This document shows positions 25,828 through 34,787 of a stretch of 37,554 bases of DNA, one piece after another. The translations under genes and the position numbers were made by a program. Source of the stretch: Spirochaetia bacterium. GTDB lineage: Bacteria > Spirochaetota > Spirochaetia > Treponematales > Treponemataceae. The notes beneath the pieces are model-generated. The model saw only the letters and a list, made by a program, of their open reading frames with translations. It was not told where the DNA came from and did not search any database. Location of the stretch: NCBI GenBank assembly GCA_900769975.1, contig CAAGIR010000028.1:1-37554 (forward strand). Reading direction: 5' to 3'. The first letter of the stretch is position 1. Every line of letters starts with the position of its first letter.

Positions 25828-25840
25828 TGGTTTTAAACCA
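25828..25840. promoter_or_regulatory. Inverted repeat in the divergent cyclase/murJ spacer
   Basis: TGGTTT and AAACCA form a 6-bp inverted repeat around one T, about 70 bp before the murJ ATG. The surrounding 25665-25908 spacer is A/T-rich and must carry promoters for both the cyclase operon and murJ. It holds a TATAAT at 25785-25790 and a TTTTTCGAAAAA palindrome near 25800-25812, but I found no -35/-10 pair with proper spacing. The repeat is a possible operator. Confidence 0.3.
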
Positions 25841-25908
25841 GGTTTAGAATGGCAACACTTTTCAGACGAATATAAATTAAATCAAACGGCAATATTTAAG
25901 GAATTATA

Positions 25909-27567
25909 ATGGCACAAAAAATAGAAAATCAAAAAAAAGAAAAAAAATCGCTTGTAAAATCGGGACTCGTTCTTTCGCTTATGACTTTTGCTTCGAGAAT
26001 TATGGGTTTGCTCAGGGAGATGACAAAAGCTTCTTTTCTGGGAACGAGCATGCACGCCGACGCTTTTTCAACGGCTTTTATGATTCCAAATCTGTTCCGC
26101 AGACTTTTTGCAGAAAATGCCATTTCGGTTGCTTTTATTCCCACTTTTAAAAGTTATCTGGAAAAAGGCGATGATGAAGAAAACCACAATACTACGCAGG
26201 AATTTTTAAAAGCGACATTTACACTTGTTTCTTTTTTAACAGCTTGTGTCGTTGTGATTGGCATAATTATCACTCCTCTGCTGATACCGCTTTTTTGCAA
26301 AAAACCAGTCGATGCTTCTGCGGCCGATTATGCTATGCAGGTTCAAGCCTGGCTTTTGAAAAAACAGGAAATTACAATTTTGACCAGAATAATGTTTCCT
26401 TATTTGTGTGTAATTTCTATTGCAGCTTTTTTTCAGGGCATTTTAAATGGTTGCAAAATCTTTGCTCCTTCTGGCTTTACGCCGGTTTTGTTTAATGGAA
26501 TTGTAATTTTAGCCACTTACATTCTTTCTCCTTTTACGGAAAACCCCGCACGCGCAATGTCTATTGGTGTCATAATTGGGGGATGTGTACAGGCACTTTT
26601 TCAATGGCCGTTTATCAAAAAAACTGGCTGGAAAGTCTGTTTCACTTCCCTGAAAAAAACTTTTTCTAATCCTGGTACAAAAAAAGTCATTGCTTTAGTT
26701 GTTCCTACAATTATTGGTATGGCTGCATATCAGTTAAACGATGTTGTTTCTACATCACTTGCAAACAGAGCTGGTGACGGAATTGCTTCCAGTTTACAAT
26801 ACAGTCTTCGTCTGCAGGAACTTATACTGGGTATTTTCGCTGTCTCAATCGGAACTGTCATTTTACCAGATTTAAGCGGTCTTGCCAGCAAACAGAAATG
26901 GGAAGATTTTAACAGCATGCTTATTCAGGCTATTAAAATTATGACGCTCATTTCTATTCCAGTAACTGTTTATTCGCTTATAACAGGCAAAGAACTTATT
27001 TCTTTATTGTACAAATCTAAAAATTTTGATGATGAATCCGTTGCATTAACGCTCGGTGAATTTAGATTTCACATTGCAGGGCTTTTGTTCATCGCACTAA
27101 ACAGAATTATTTCACCTGCCTTTTACGCACAGGGAAACACAAAACTCCCGACTATGGCTGGCATTATCAGTTTCTGTGCAAATATTGTTCTGGCACTTTC
27201 ACTTGTAAAACCATTTGGCGGAAACGGAATTGCTGCCTCGCTAAGTCTCGCAAGCCTTGTAAACACCATTTTCCTGTTTATCTTTATGAGGAAACTCAAA
27301 TCTTTTAATATCCGTCGTGTTGTTTTTCAAACTCTGGCTTACATCATAAAAATGACGGTTTATTCAGTTATTGCAGCCGTTCCAAGTTATTTTGTGCACA
27401 ACGCACTTATAAGATTTTTTGCCGATTATGGCAGATTAATAAGTTTTGGTGTTCCTGTTTTTGGTACTGCCTTAGTTTTTGCAATCATAGGAATTCTTGA
27501 ACTTATCATCACAAAAGATGAAATTATCCGCACTATTATAAATAAATTTTCTAAAAAAAGGATGTAA
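25909..27567 (+). CDS. murJ: Lipid II flippase MurJ (MviN family)
   Basis: MurJ moves lipid II, the peptidoglycan precursor, across the inner membrane. The 552-residue protein has the MviN/MATE-like set of about 14 hydrophobic helices. Family signatures are near the N-terminus: SRIMGLLREMTKASFLG, then DAFSTAFMIPNLFRRLFAENAISVAFIPTF, the latter being highly characteristic. Later, QLNDVVSTSLA with SSLQYSLRLQELILGIFAVSIGTVILP matches the family's helix 7-8 region, and PAFYAQGNTKLPTMAG is typical of helix 10-11. The ATG follows AAGGA by 7 nt. The M24 peptidase gene starts 2 bp after the stop, so they are probably co-transcribed. The insertion around residues 140-155 (AMQVQAWLLKKQEITI) may be a lineage detail. 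Confidence 0.95.
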   Translation: MAQKIENQKKEKKSLVKSGLVLSLMTFASRIMGLLREMTKASFLGTSMHADAFSTAFMIPNLFRRLFAENAISVAFIPTFKSYLEKGDDEENHNTTQEFLKATFTLVSFLTACVVVIGIIITPLLIPLFCKKPVDASAADYAMQVQAWLLKKQEITILTRIMFPYLCVISIAAFFQGILNGCKIFAPSGFTPVLFNGIVILATYILSPFTENPARAMSIGVIIGGCVQALFQWPFIKKTGWKVCFTSLKKTFSNPGTKKVIALVVPTIIGMAAYQLNDVVSTSLANRAGDGIASSLQYSLRLQELILGIFAVSIGTVILPDLSGLASKQKWEDFNSMLIQAIKIMTLISIPVTVYSLITGKELISLLYKSKNFDDESVALTLGEFRFHIAGLLFIALNRIISPAFYAQGNTKLPTMAGIISFCANIVLALSLVKPFGGNGIAASLSLASLVNTIFLFIFMRKLKSFNIRRVVFQTLAYIIKMTVYSVIAAVPSYFVHNALIRFFADYGRLISFGVPVFGTALVFAIIGILELIITKDEIIRTIINKFSKKRM

Positions 27568-27569
27568 TT

Positions 27570-28718
27570 ATGAAAGATTTTTCTGCAGATGAGATTAGCG
27601 AAATATACAAAAAAAGAAGACAGACTCTTGCCGATTTTCTTACGCAAAATCAAATAGGTGCCTGCGTTTTTATTGATGATGAAAGTCATCGTGATCCGAA
27701 TGTAGCATATTATTCTAAGTTTGCAAACGATGCCATTTTAATTATATACGATACAGGGTATTCTATTTTAATTGCGTGGGATGAAATTCTTGCCAAACAG
27801 AATGCTTTTTACGATAAACTTATTCCTTTTACTCGCTTTAGGAATGATAAATTCGACGCTTTAAAATCGGTTTTATCAAGCAACTCTTCCAAATCAAAAT
27901 TTGAAAAAATTGAATTGCCACCTTATCTGACATACATCGAATATTTGAAATTTCTGGACAAACTGAATAATTTTACCTGCCGCTGTACTGAATATGGTGC
28001 ACATGCTTTTGTAAAAGACTGCCGCCTTATTAAAGATGAATATGAAATTGAATGTACAAAAGAAGCTTGTCGTGTGGGCGATTTAATCCTCAATGAAATA
28101 GAAAAACAAATTAATGAAGATAAAATCAAAACAGAAACTGATGTTGCACTTTTAATAGAAAAAATGCTGCGTGAAAATAATTGCCAGAGAACTGGATTTG
28201 ACACTCTGGCGGCGGGACCTTCTCGAAGTTTTGCAATCCACGCATTTCCAGGTTATACTTCTCAAGCATGGCCGGCACAAGGTCTGTCTATTCTGGACTT
28301 TGGGGTAGTTTACAACGGCTACACAAGCGATATGACAGTGACAGTGGCAAAAGGTCCGCTTACAGAAGAACAGGAAAAACAACTTAATCTTGTACAAAAA
28401 GCCTACGACGAAGCATTACCGCTTTATGCTCCAGGCCAAAAAATATACGATGCCGCAAAAGCAGTGGAAATGGTATTTGCACGTGAAAAAAGGAAAATGC
28501 CTCATACTCTGGGGCATGCCATAGGTTTGGAAATTCACGAATATCCTCGTGTAAGTACAAAAGCCGATTCTGCACTTCTGTTCAAACCTGGAATGATTTT
28601 AACATGCGAACCGGGTCTTTATGATGATACAATCGGTGGCTGCAGGCTGGAAAATGATGTACTTATCACCCAGGACGGAAACGAAGTCCTGACTCATTCC
28701 AGAATCATAAGGATTTAA
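27570..28718 (+). CDS. M24-family metallopeptidase (Xaa-Pro aminopeptidase-like)
   Basis: The 382-residue protein has a creatinase-like N-terminal domain (about 1-150) and a pita-bread M24 catalytic domain (about 155-382). All five metal ligands are present: Asp243 in LDFG, Asp254 in YTSDMT, His316 in HTLGHAIGLEIHE, Glu347 in CEPG and Glu361 in RLENDVL. The upstream TLAAGPSRSFAIHAFP segment holds the usual active-site His. It should remove an N-terminal residue next to proline, using two Mn2+, Co2+ or Zn2+ ions in the cytoplasm. It could be a PepP-like aminopeptidase or a PepQ-like dipeptidase; the length does not decide. The start follows AAAGGATG and lies 2 bp after murJ. Confidence 0.9.
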   Translation: MKDFSADEISEIYKKRRQTLADFLTQNQIGACVFIDDESHRDPNVAYYSKFANDAILIIYDTGYSILIAWDEILAKQNAFYDKLIPFTRFRNDKFDALKSVLSSNSSKSKFEKIELPPYLTYIEYLKFLDKLNNFTCRCTEYGAHAFVKDCRLIKDEYEIECTKEACRVGDLILNEIEKQINEDKIKTETDVALLIEKMLRENNCQRTGFDTLAAGPSRSFAIHAFPGYTSQAWPAQGLSILDFGVVYNGYTSDMTVTVAKGPLTEEQEKQLNLVQKAYDEALPLYAPGQKIYDAAKAVEMVFAREKRKMPHTLGHAIGLEIHEYPRVSTKADSALLFKPGMILTCEPGLYDDTIGGCRLENDVLITQDGNEVLTHSRIIRI

Positions 28719-28745
28719 AAAGCGCAAAGTGCAAAGCGCAGCAAA

Positions 28746-28772
28746 TGTGTCCGTGGTGTACAATGTGTCCGT
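28746..28772. repeat. Short direct repeat AATGTGTCCGT in a convergent spacer
   Basis: TGTGTCCGT occurs at 28746-28754 and 28764-28772, each preceded by AA and separated by GGTGTAC. It lies in the 63-bp gap between the convergent M24 peptidase and BMP-family genes, next to a GCGCAAAGTGCAAAGCGC stretch. It resembles, but does not match, the GGTCTGTCCC repeat elsewhere in the window. Confidence 0.5.
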
Positions 28773-28781
28773 TACGTCTTT

Positions 28782-29993
28782 TTATTCAATAACTGTTATG
28801 GCACTTTTTAAAATATAACAGAAAGACGGTGCGCTTTGCTTTTCATTTTCATAATAAGGAGTCCGCAGATTCCAGACATCTTCATCATCAAAAGGATTCA
28901 TCCCAATAAAATCACCCTGAAAAACTGTAAGGTTATTGCTTTCAAATTTAGAAATAACTTTTTCCATTTCCTCGATAGTATCTTTTGGAACAATCAGGTT
29001 GTTTAATCCTATAATTTCGACCCATTTTTTATCAAAACCGAAGCCTACATCATTTCCTTTTAGGTTTGATTTTATGTATGATTCGATATTTTTCTTTTTA
29101 AGCAAGGCCTCCGTCGCTTTTGTAACATACGGCGCCCAGTTTATCCGGCAGGAAACCAGAGAAGTAGTTGGTGCAACAGCTGTCATTGTCTGATTATACC
29201 CGATATGAAAAACAGTTTTCCCTTTTCTGACGCTTGCTTCTTCACACGCTACTGCAGGACCAATCGTATCTGAATGTTGGGCAATTATTACACATCCGTC
29301 TTGAATAAGTTTTTCTGCACATTTTTTTTCTTCAAGAAAATCACTCCACGTATATGTATAACGCACAATCATTTTTGCATCTGGAATAATTCCCTGAACC
29401 CCCAGATAAAATGCCGTAAATCCAGAAATGACTTCTGCACAGGGAAACGCTCCCACATATCCCAATTCCACATTATTACTGTTAATTTTTCCTTCCTGCA
29501 AAAGCTGCAAAAGTTTTAATCCCGCAATAACACCCGAAACATAACGTGCTTCGTAAATTCTTCCCATAAAATTGTGATAATTTGGTAGGACAGGCTCTTC
29601 ATTTGCATTGCTAAAGGTAGCCTGACAAAACTGAACATTTGGAAACTGGGCTGCTACCTCTTTTGTGTATTCGCCGTATCCATAACTTGTCGTAAAAATA
29701 AGGTCACATTTCTGAAAAATTAATTCTAAAAGCGCCGCATTAACTTCTGCCTGCTGCTCCGGGATATTATATTTTACCACCGTTTCAACTTTATCACCAA
29801 AAGCTTCTTCCAGTTCTATCTGTGCACTATAAAAATTATTTGTATACGCCGTTGCCTGGTCTGAAAGATAAACAAATCCCACCTTTATTTTATTCTTAGA
29901 ATAATCATTATAAAAAAATCTTTTACAAAATAATATTATGCTGACTGTAACGACAACCGTTATAAACGTAATTAAATATTTTTTAAATTTCAT
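28782..29993 (-). CDS. BMP/PnrA-like family binding protein, membrane-anchored
   Basis: The 403-residue protein matches the Bmp family, known from spirochaetal PnrA/TmpC purine-nucleoside binding lipoproteins and Med-type regulators. Signatures are KVGFVYLSDQATAYTNNFYSAQ at the start of the mature part, CDLIFTTSYGYGEY near 95, VSGVIAGLKL near 155, VELGYVGAFPCAEVISGFTAFYLG near 175-200 and GCVIIAQHSDTIGPAVA near 235. The N-terminus is one hydrophobic helix (about 7-23) ending in ILFCKR; Phe before Cys makes lipidation doubtful, so an uncleaved anchor is likely. No ABC transporter genes follow. The start is backed by AGGTGAG three nt upstream. It is the last gene of a four-gene cluster, 49 bp after the propeller/HD-GYP gene, so it may present a ligand to that sensor. 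Confidence 0.85.
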   Translation of the reverse strand: MKFKKYLITFITVVVTVSIILFCKRFFYNDYSKNKIKVGFVYLSDQATAYTNNFYSAQIELEEAFGDKVETVVKYNIPEQQAEVNAALLELIFQKCDLIFTTSYGYGEYTKEVAAQFPNVQFCQATFSNANEEPVLPNYHNFMGRIYEARYVSGVIAGLKLLQLLQEGKINSNNVELGYVGAFPCAEVISGFTAFYLGVQGIIPDAKMIVRYTYTWSDFLEEKKCAEKLIQDGCVIIAQHSDTIGPAVACEEASVRKGKTVFHIGYNQTMTAVAPTTSLVSCRINWAPYVTKATEALLKKKNIESYIKSNLKGNDVGFGFDKKWVEIIGLNNLIVPKDTIEEMEKVISKFESNNLTVFQGDFIGMNPFDDEDVWNLRTPYYENEKQSAPSFCYILKSAITVIE

Positions 29994-30042
29994 ATTCTCA
30001 CCTTTTTATAAATCACATAATTTTTGTGAAAAAAAACGCATT

Positions 30043-33000
30043 TTAATTTTTCGGACAAAGTTTTACGTTTTCAATTAATTCCAGCATAATTTCAACAAGA
30101 CATGGATCAAACTGAGTACCTTTACAGCGGTGCAATTCTTCTATTACATAATCCATATTTTGTGCCGTTCTGTACACACGATTTGCTGTCATAGCATCAA
30201 AAGCATCGGCGATTCCAATAATTCTGGCGTTCAAAGGAATTTCTTCGCCTTTTAATCCGTTTGGATAACCCTTTCCATCATATCTTTCATGATGATATTT
30301 TGCGCCGTCTACAACATGAGGGACAAGCGTAAAATCTTTTAAAATCTCCGCACCAATATTTACATGCGTTTTCATAATGATGTATTCTTCTTCTGTCAGA
30401 CGGGAAGGTTTATTTAAAATAGAATCGGGAACACCAATTTTTCCAATGTCGTGCAAAAGTCCGATTTTATGAAGATTTTCCAGTTCCGAATCTGAAAAGC
30501 CCAGTTCTTTTGCAATCAAAACAGCATAATCGGCAACACGCAAAGAATGACGGCCAGTACTTTTGTCCCTTGCTTCTACAGAATTCGCGATGGCAAAAAT
30601 TGTTTCGTTTCCCATCCGCACCTGATATTTAAATGCTTCCACTTCTTTTCGCTGTACTTCAATACGCTTGCTTTGAATAGTAAAAGTAATAAACCACGTA
30701 AGCCACGCAATTGCAATCATCGCAACGGCAAACAAATAAAGCATGAACCACCAGTTATCATAAATGTGTGCCTTTTTTTGAATTAGAAAAACTGACTCTT
30801 CTTTTACATTTATCCCTTTGCTGTCCAAAATTTGAATGTAAAAGTTGTAAGTGCCTGCTTTCAGATGATTATAAACAACACTTTGCATCGATTTTTGAGG
30901 AACTACAATAGGTTTTTCATCAACTCCTTCCAGAAAAATGCTTACAAGAGGATTATTTATAGAATAATTTATAACTTCAGGGCAAATTTCTATACGTTCA
31001 CTTTCTGGCGAAATTACTATAGGATAATCTTTCTGTAAATAATAACGCACCTCGTCTATCAAAATGGAATTTAACTGAATTCTGTAAGAATTATCAATTT
31101 TATCAAACGTATTCAGATTTATGCAGCTTGCACCAGAATCGCAAGACAAATACAAATTCATATCCTTATCCAGATAATTCCACGAATTTGACGTTAACGA
31201 ACCTCTTAATCCTTTTTTCAAATCTAAAAGTTGATATTCAAGTTTTTCACCCGACAAAAGTTCATCTCTGTTTACTTCAAAAATTCCTGCACTGCTCAAA
31301 ACGAAAATATTTTTTTTCGGGGCTATTACCAAATCATAATTATTAGTATACGGAAAATTTGAAAGGTAACGGCAATTGTAAGAATCAGATTCTTTTTGAA
31401 TATAACAAATACCATTACTTGTTACGGCAAAAAAACTTGGTTTATCATAAGGTGCATAATAATCATTTACTGTACGCAAAATAACATTTGAACCAAGTCC
31501 GTCTTTTCTTTTTAAAAGTCTTTGCAATTTCCATTCGTTATCTTCAAACTGGATAATACCCAGACCACTTCCGTCTGTTCCTGCAAAAACAACATCATCT
31601 TCCGTCTGACTAATCGTCAAAATCATAGGAAATTCAAGTCCGTCATCTACTGTAATCCAGTTAATAATTTTTTCATCTTTAATGAAAACAATTCCGTCAT
31701 TTGCACCAATAGCAATTGTGCCATCGTTCAGTTCGCAGGCTACCCTGCACTGGTGATTTTCCACAAACTGACTTATGTTCCCCTGCGAATCTACAAAAAT
31801 CGCTCCTTTTGACTTTGTACAAATCCACATTGAATTATCTTTTGTAGTAAGGAGGCAGCGGACACGCACATTTTTTAGCAATTGCGTAAGTTCATTTGTA
31901 ACGGCTTTTCCAGTGCTTTCATTTATCGCAGTCAATCCGTTATCTGTCGCAAAATAAAGATGATTATTAAAACTCGTAATAGAATTTACAACAACTTCAC
32001 TAAATCCTGCCGAAAGATAAACTTCTGAAAAAGGTGATTTACACATTTTTAATAGTCCCAGTCTGGAAGAAGTAAACCATAAATTCCCCTGATAATCTGC
32101 CATCATATGATCAACAGAATTATTAAAACTGCTAGATTCAATATCTACAAATTTATCATCTTCAAAAAATCCGATTCCATTATCAGCACACACAAAAAGA
32201 ACATTTTCATAAAAATTCAACGAATTGATGTGACGCAGATTTTTACACCGCAAATTTGTTTCCTGCTGCAAAAAAATCTTCTTTTTTTTCAAGAAAATGC
32301 CCGAATCACCGTCATCTGTATCATCATACTGGATAGAAAACACCTTTATTTCGTTATTTTCTGTGGATGCATACAATACGCCATCATCAGAAAAAGTTAC
32401 CGAAGTAAATTTCTGGGAGTCGTCTTTTTCTACAATTTCGCTGTCATGCAAAATATACAAGGCACCGTCATAAGTTACAGTTGCAACATTTCCATAATTA
32501 TCAGAAGAAATGCTGATGGCTCCTTCAATCTGCGGCAACACTTTTTTGATTGAAAGTCCGTCCGTTATGGAAAGAATTGCCATTTGTCCGGAAGTTCCCA
32601 CATAATAAAGGCTGTTTGAACCACGAGTTATACAGCGCACCGAATTATTTGGAAGTCCGTCATCTTCATCTATTACATTTGCTACATTTTCATTAATGAG
32701 GATGGAAAGACCTTCGTCATTTGTCCCTACAAAAAGCCTGTTTTCATTATCCACATAAAGACAGCGGACAGTTTTGATGGATTTTATGGAATTCATAAGG
32801 TAAAATTCGTTGCCGTTATATCTGTACAATCCTTCATAAGTTCCAATCCAGATAATTCCGTCGCGCGAAGATGCTATATCGTTTGTTTTACCGCTTGGCA
32901 ATCCGTTTTCTTTATTATAAATAAACCTTACATAAGAATTATAATCTTTATTAAGTGCATAAGATTTTTCACATAATCCCAAAGCAGAACCTGCAAAAAT

Positions 33001-33720
33001 CAGAAAAAACAACAGTAGAGATTTGACATTTGTTTTTTCACTGGCAGAGTTTTCGTCGTGATTTTCTGAAGTGTTGGCGATAGAATTTTCAGCGGAGTTT
33101 TCTACAGGATTTTTGTCAGGATTGTTGTCGTGATTGTCGGCAAAATCTTCGGAAGGCAGAAAAAAAGACGGTGAATAAGGTTTAATAAAATGTATAAATT
33201 TTAAAAAGAAATACAACAAGGACAGCGTAATCACTTTATCAAGAAAATCCACATAAAACTGTCCGATAAGAACCCTGAAAAAAAACGGAACGCCCAAAGT
33301 TTCCAGAAAATCAGAAACTCCCTGTCCCCAGATATTTCCGATTTTTCCTTCCCTGAAAAAAATGTCCAGCACACATGAAATAAACGCACAGACAACAGTA
33401 ACCAAGACACTTAAACTCATAGTTTTAAGGTATGTTTTCATCCATCCTTTTTTGGCAAGATACCCGACCATAAGCGCTATTACAATAGAAGAAATTGAAT
33501 AAACAAATAAAACCGGATTAAAAATTCCTTGAATAATATTTCCCGAAAAGCCAACAATCACACCGCACACAGGACCAAGCGTATATGCCGTTAAAAAAGT
33601 TCCAAAGGAATCAAACCAAATGGGAAAGCGAAAATGCTCCGTTAAAATGCGTCCGCAAACATTTATGACAACACTCACAAAGGCGATGAGTGAAATTTGA
33701 TACCACTTATATTGTTTCAT
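30043..33720 (-). CDS. Fusion sensor: ECF S-component-like membrane domain, beta-propeller, Y_Y_Y, HD-GYP phosphodiesterase
   Basis: The protein has 1225 residues. Residues 1-190 hold about six membrane helices with FDSFGTFLTAYTLGPVCGVIVG and NIIQGIF, resembling ECF transporter S components. A low-complexity linker follows at about 193-226 (repeats of ENSAEN, NTSEN, HDENSA). A second, signal-peptide-like helix at about 229-250 (KSLLLFFLIFAGSALGLCEK) precedes a two-component-regulator propeller at about 257-870 with blades such as NDIASSRDGIIWIGTYEGL. A Y_Y_Y-like Ig domain lies at about 890-980, a helix at about 985-1012, then a coiled linker and HD-GYP. The latter keeps HSLRVA, LHDIGK (His1090, Asp1091), KTHVNIG, YHHERYDGKGYP (GYP at 1151-1153) and ADAFDAMTA, so it should hydrolyse c-di-GMP. 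The start follows AGGAAAG. Confidence 0.85.
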   Translation of the reverse strand: MKQYKWYQISLIAFVSVVINVCGRILTEHFRFPIWFDSFGTFLTAYTLGPVCGVIVGFSGNIIQGIFNPVLFVYSISSIVIALMVGYLAKKGWMKTYLKTMSLSVLVTVVCAFISCVLDIFFREGKIGNIWGQGVSDFLETLGVPFFFRVLIGQFYVDFLDKVITLSLLYFFLKFIHFIKPYSPSFFLPSEDFADNHDNNPDKNPVENSAENSIANTSENHDENSASEKTNVKSLLLFFLIFAGSALGLCEKSYALNKDYNSYVRFIYNKENGLPSGKTNDIASSRDGIIWIGTYEGLYRYNGNEFYLMNSIKSIKTVRCLYVDNENRLFVGTNDEGLSILINENVANVIDEDDGLPNNSVRCITRGSNSLYYVGTSGQMAILSITDGLSIKKVLPQIEGAISISSDNYGNVATVTYDGALYILHDSEIVEKDDSQKFTSVTFSDDGVLYASTENNEIKVFSIQYDDTDDGDSGIFLKKKKIFLQQETNLRCKNLRHINSLNFYENVLFVCADNGIGFFEDDKFVDIESSSFNNSVDHMMADYQGNLWFTSSRLGLLKMCKSPFSEVYLSAGFSEVVVNSITSFNNHLYFATDNGLTAINESTGKAVTNELTQLLKNVRVRCLLTTKDNSMWICTKSKGAIFVDSQGNISQFVENHQCRVACELNDGTIAIGANDGIVFIKDEKIINWITVDDGLEFPMILTISQTEDDVVFAGTDGSGLGIIQFEDNEWKLQRLLKRKDGLGSNVILRTVNDYYAPYDKPSFFAVTSNGICYIQKESDSYNCRYLSNFPYTNNYDLVIAPKKNIFVLSSAGIFEVNRDELLSGEKLEYQLLDLKKGLRGSLTSNSWNYLDKDMNLYLSCDSGASCINLNTFDKIDNSYRIQLNSILIDEVRYYLQKDYPIVISPESERIEICPEVINYSINNPLVSIFLEGVDEKPIVVPQKSMQSVVYNHLKAGTYNFYIQILDSKGINVKEESVFLIQKKAHIYDNWWFMLYLFAVAMIAIAWLTWFITFTIQSKRIEVQRKEVEAFKYQVRMGNETIFAIANSVEARDKSTGRHSLRVADYAVLIAKELGFSDSELENLHKIGLLHDIGKIGVPDSILNKPSRLTEEEYIIMKTHVNIGAEILKDFTLVPHVVDGAKYHHERYDGKGYPNGLKGEEIPLNARIIGIADAFDAMTANRVYRTAQNMDYVIEELHRCKGTQFDPCLVEIMLELIENVKLCPKN

Positions 33721-33751
33721 TCTTCTTTCCTAAGCTTCCCCAAATCAAAAA

Positions 33752-34765
33752 TTATATAAATTCAACACTTGTAATGATACAAAAAGGCTCTCCCACAAAA
33801 TCAAGTTTAGCAGAAAATTTAAGCAGACATGTTTTTCCGTTTGATTTTACAGTTGTATTAATTCTGCTGTTTTCGCCATGTTTTGCTTTTGCAATAATTC
33901 TCAAAAGTTCAACATCTGATATAGAAAATAAATCACGTATTCCATAATCACACTGTTCAGACAGATTAAATTCCCTTTGCGCACACGAATTTTTTTCGTT
34001 AACTTTTCCGTTTACATCAAAAATGAAAACAGGAATATCAATTGCGTCAAAAACTTCCCTAGAAATTGTTTTGGAAGAAAGCATATAATACGATCTTTTT
34101 TTTACAGTTACAATCCAAACATTAAACACAAAAAAGAACGCTGTACAATATAAAAAAGTAGGATATTTTTCAAAAAAATCAGTTTTAATAAAATTTGGAA
34201 TTGCCGCTATCAAAATAAACAAATTCCCCAGAATAAGGCTTCGGGAAATATGTTTTTCACGTTCCAGAGTTTTCTTTTTATACCATATAATTGCAAAAGA
34301 AAAAAGAGTTGCCGCAATCACAAACAAATAAATAAAATGAAAAATTTGACAGTTTTTATCTATTATTTGAAACGAATTATAATAATCATTTCTGACAAAT
34401 TTCAAAACATTTTTATTACCATAAATGAGCAAATCAAAAAAAGCATAAACCAGAATAAATCCTGAAAAAATATATTTTATAGAAGCAGGAATTTTCAGTT
34501 CATAAAACAAAAATAATAATTCCAGAATTAAAAACGCTTCAATTCCAAATAATCCTATAAATCTGAAAATAAAAGCATATTCCAGTTTTGGCATAAATCC
34601 CATTAATGCATAATTAAAACAAGTCAGAAAAATGGATAATCCCAGAAAAAAAGTAAAATTGCGTAAATATCGTGGAGCAGAACTAGAGATCCAGAAAGAA
34701 TAACTAGCGGTTAGAACGAACATTGAAATTATTATAAGGTAAATATTTACAAAAAGTCCGAACAT
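33752..34765 (-). CDS. Multi-TM sensor protein with a C-terminal PAS-like domain and no output domain
   Basis: The protein has 337 residues from the ATG at 34765. The first 225 hold about seven hydrophobic helices in a layout like the N-terminal part of 7TM histidine kinases. A short linker (SSKTISREVFDAI) leads to a PAS-like domain of about 100 residues starting DIPVFIFDVNGKVNEKN, which then ends the protein. No kinase, GGDEF or other output domain follows, and the stop is not followed by an in-frame continuation I could see. It may signal by protein contact to the chemoreceptor or the HD-GYP protein encoded on each side. The ATG is preferred over a GTG at 34777 because GGGA lies 6 nt before it. 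The gaps to the neighbours are 22 and 31 bp. Confidence 0.7.
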   Translation of the reverse strand: MFGLFVNIYLIIISMFVLTASYSFWISSSAPRYLRNFTFFLGLSIFLTCFNYALMGFMPKLEYAFIFRFIGLFGIEAFLILELLFLFYELKIPASIKYIFSGFILVYAFFDLLIYGNKNVLKFVRNDYYNSFQIIDKNCQIFHFIYLFVIAATLFSFAIIWYKKKTLEREKHISRSLILGNLFILIAAIPNFIKTDFFEKYPTFLYCTAFFFVFNVWIVTVKKRSYYMLSSKTISREVFDAIDIPVFIFDVNGKVNEKNSCAQREFNLSEQCDYGIRDLFSISDVELLRIIAKAKHGENSRINTTVKSNGKTCLLKFSAKLDFVGEPFCIITSVEFI

Positions 34766-34787
34766 TATATGTCCCACGATAATTAAA

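Noticed and set aside
28281..28290. GGTCTGTCTA inside the M24 peptidase gene as another copy of the dispersed repeat
   Set aside because: It is a one-off near match within conserved coding sequence, without the flanking TTGGTGT or CGA context.
28782..29993. LacI- or Med-type transcription regulator
   Set aside because: There is an N-terminal membrane helix and no DNA-binding domain; the whole length follows the Bmp binding-protein pattern.
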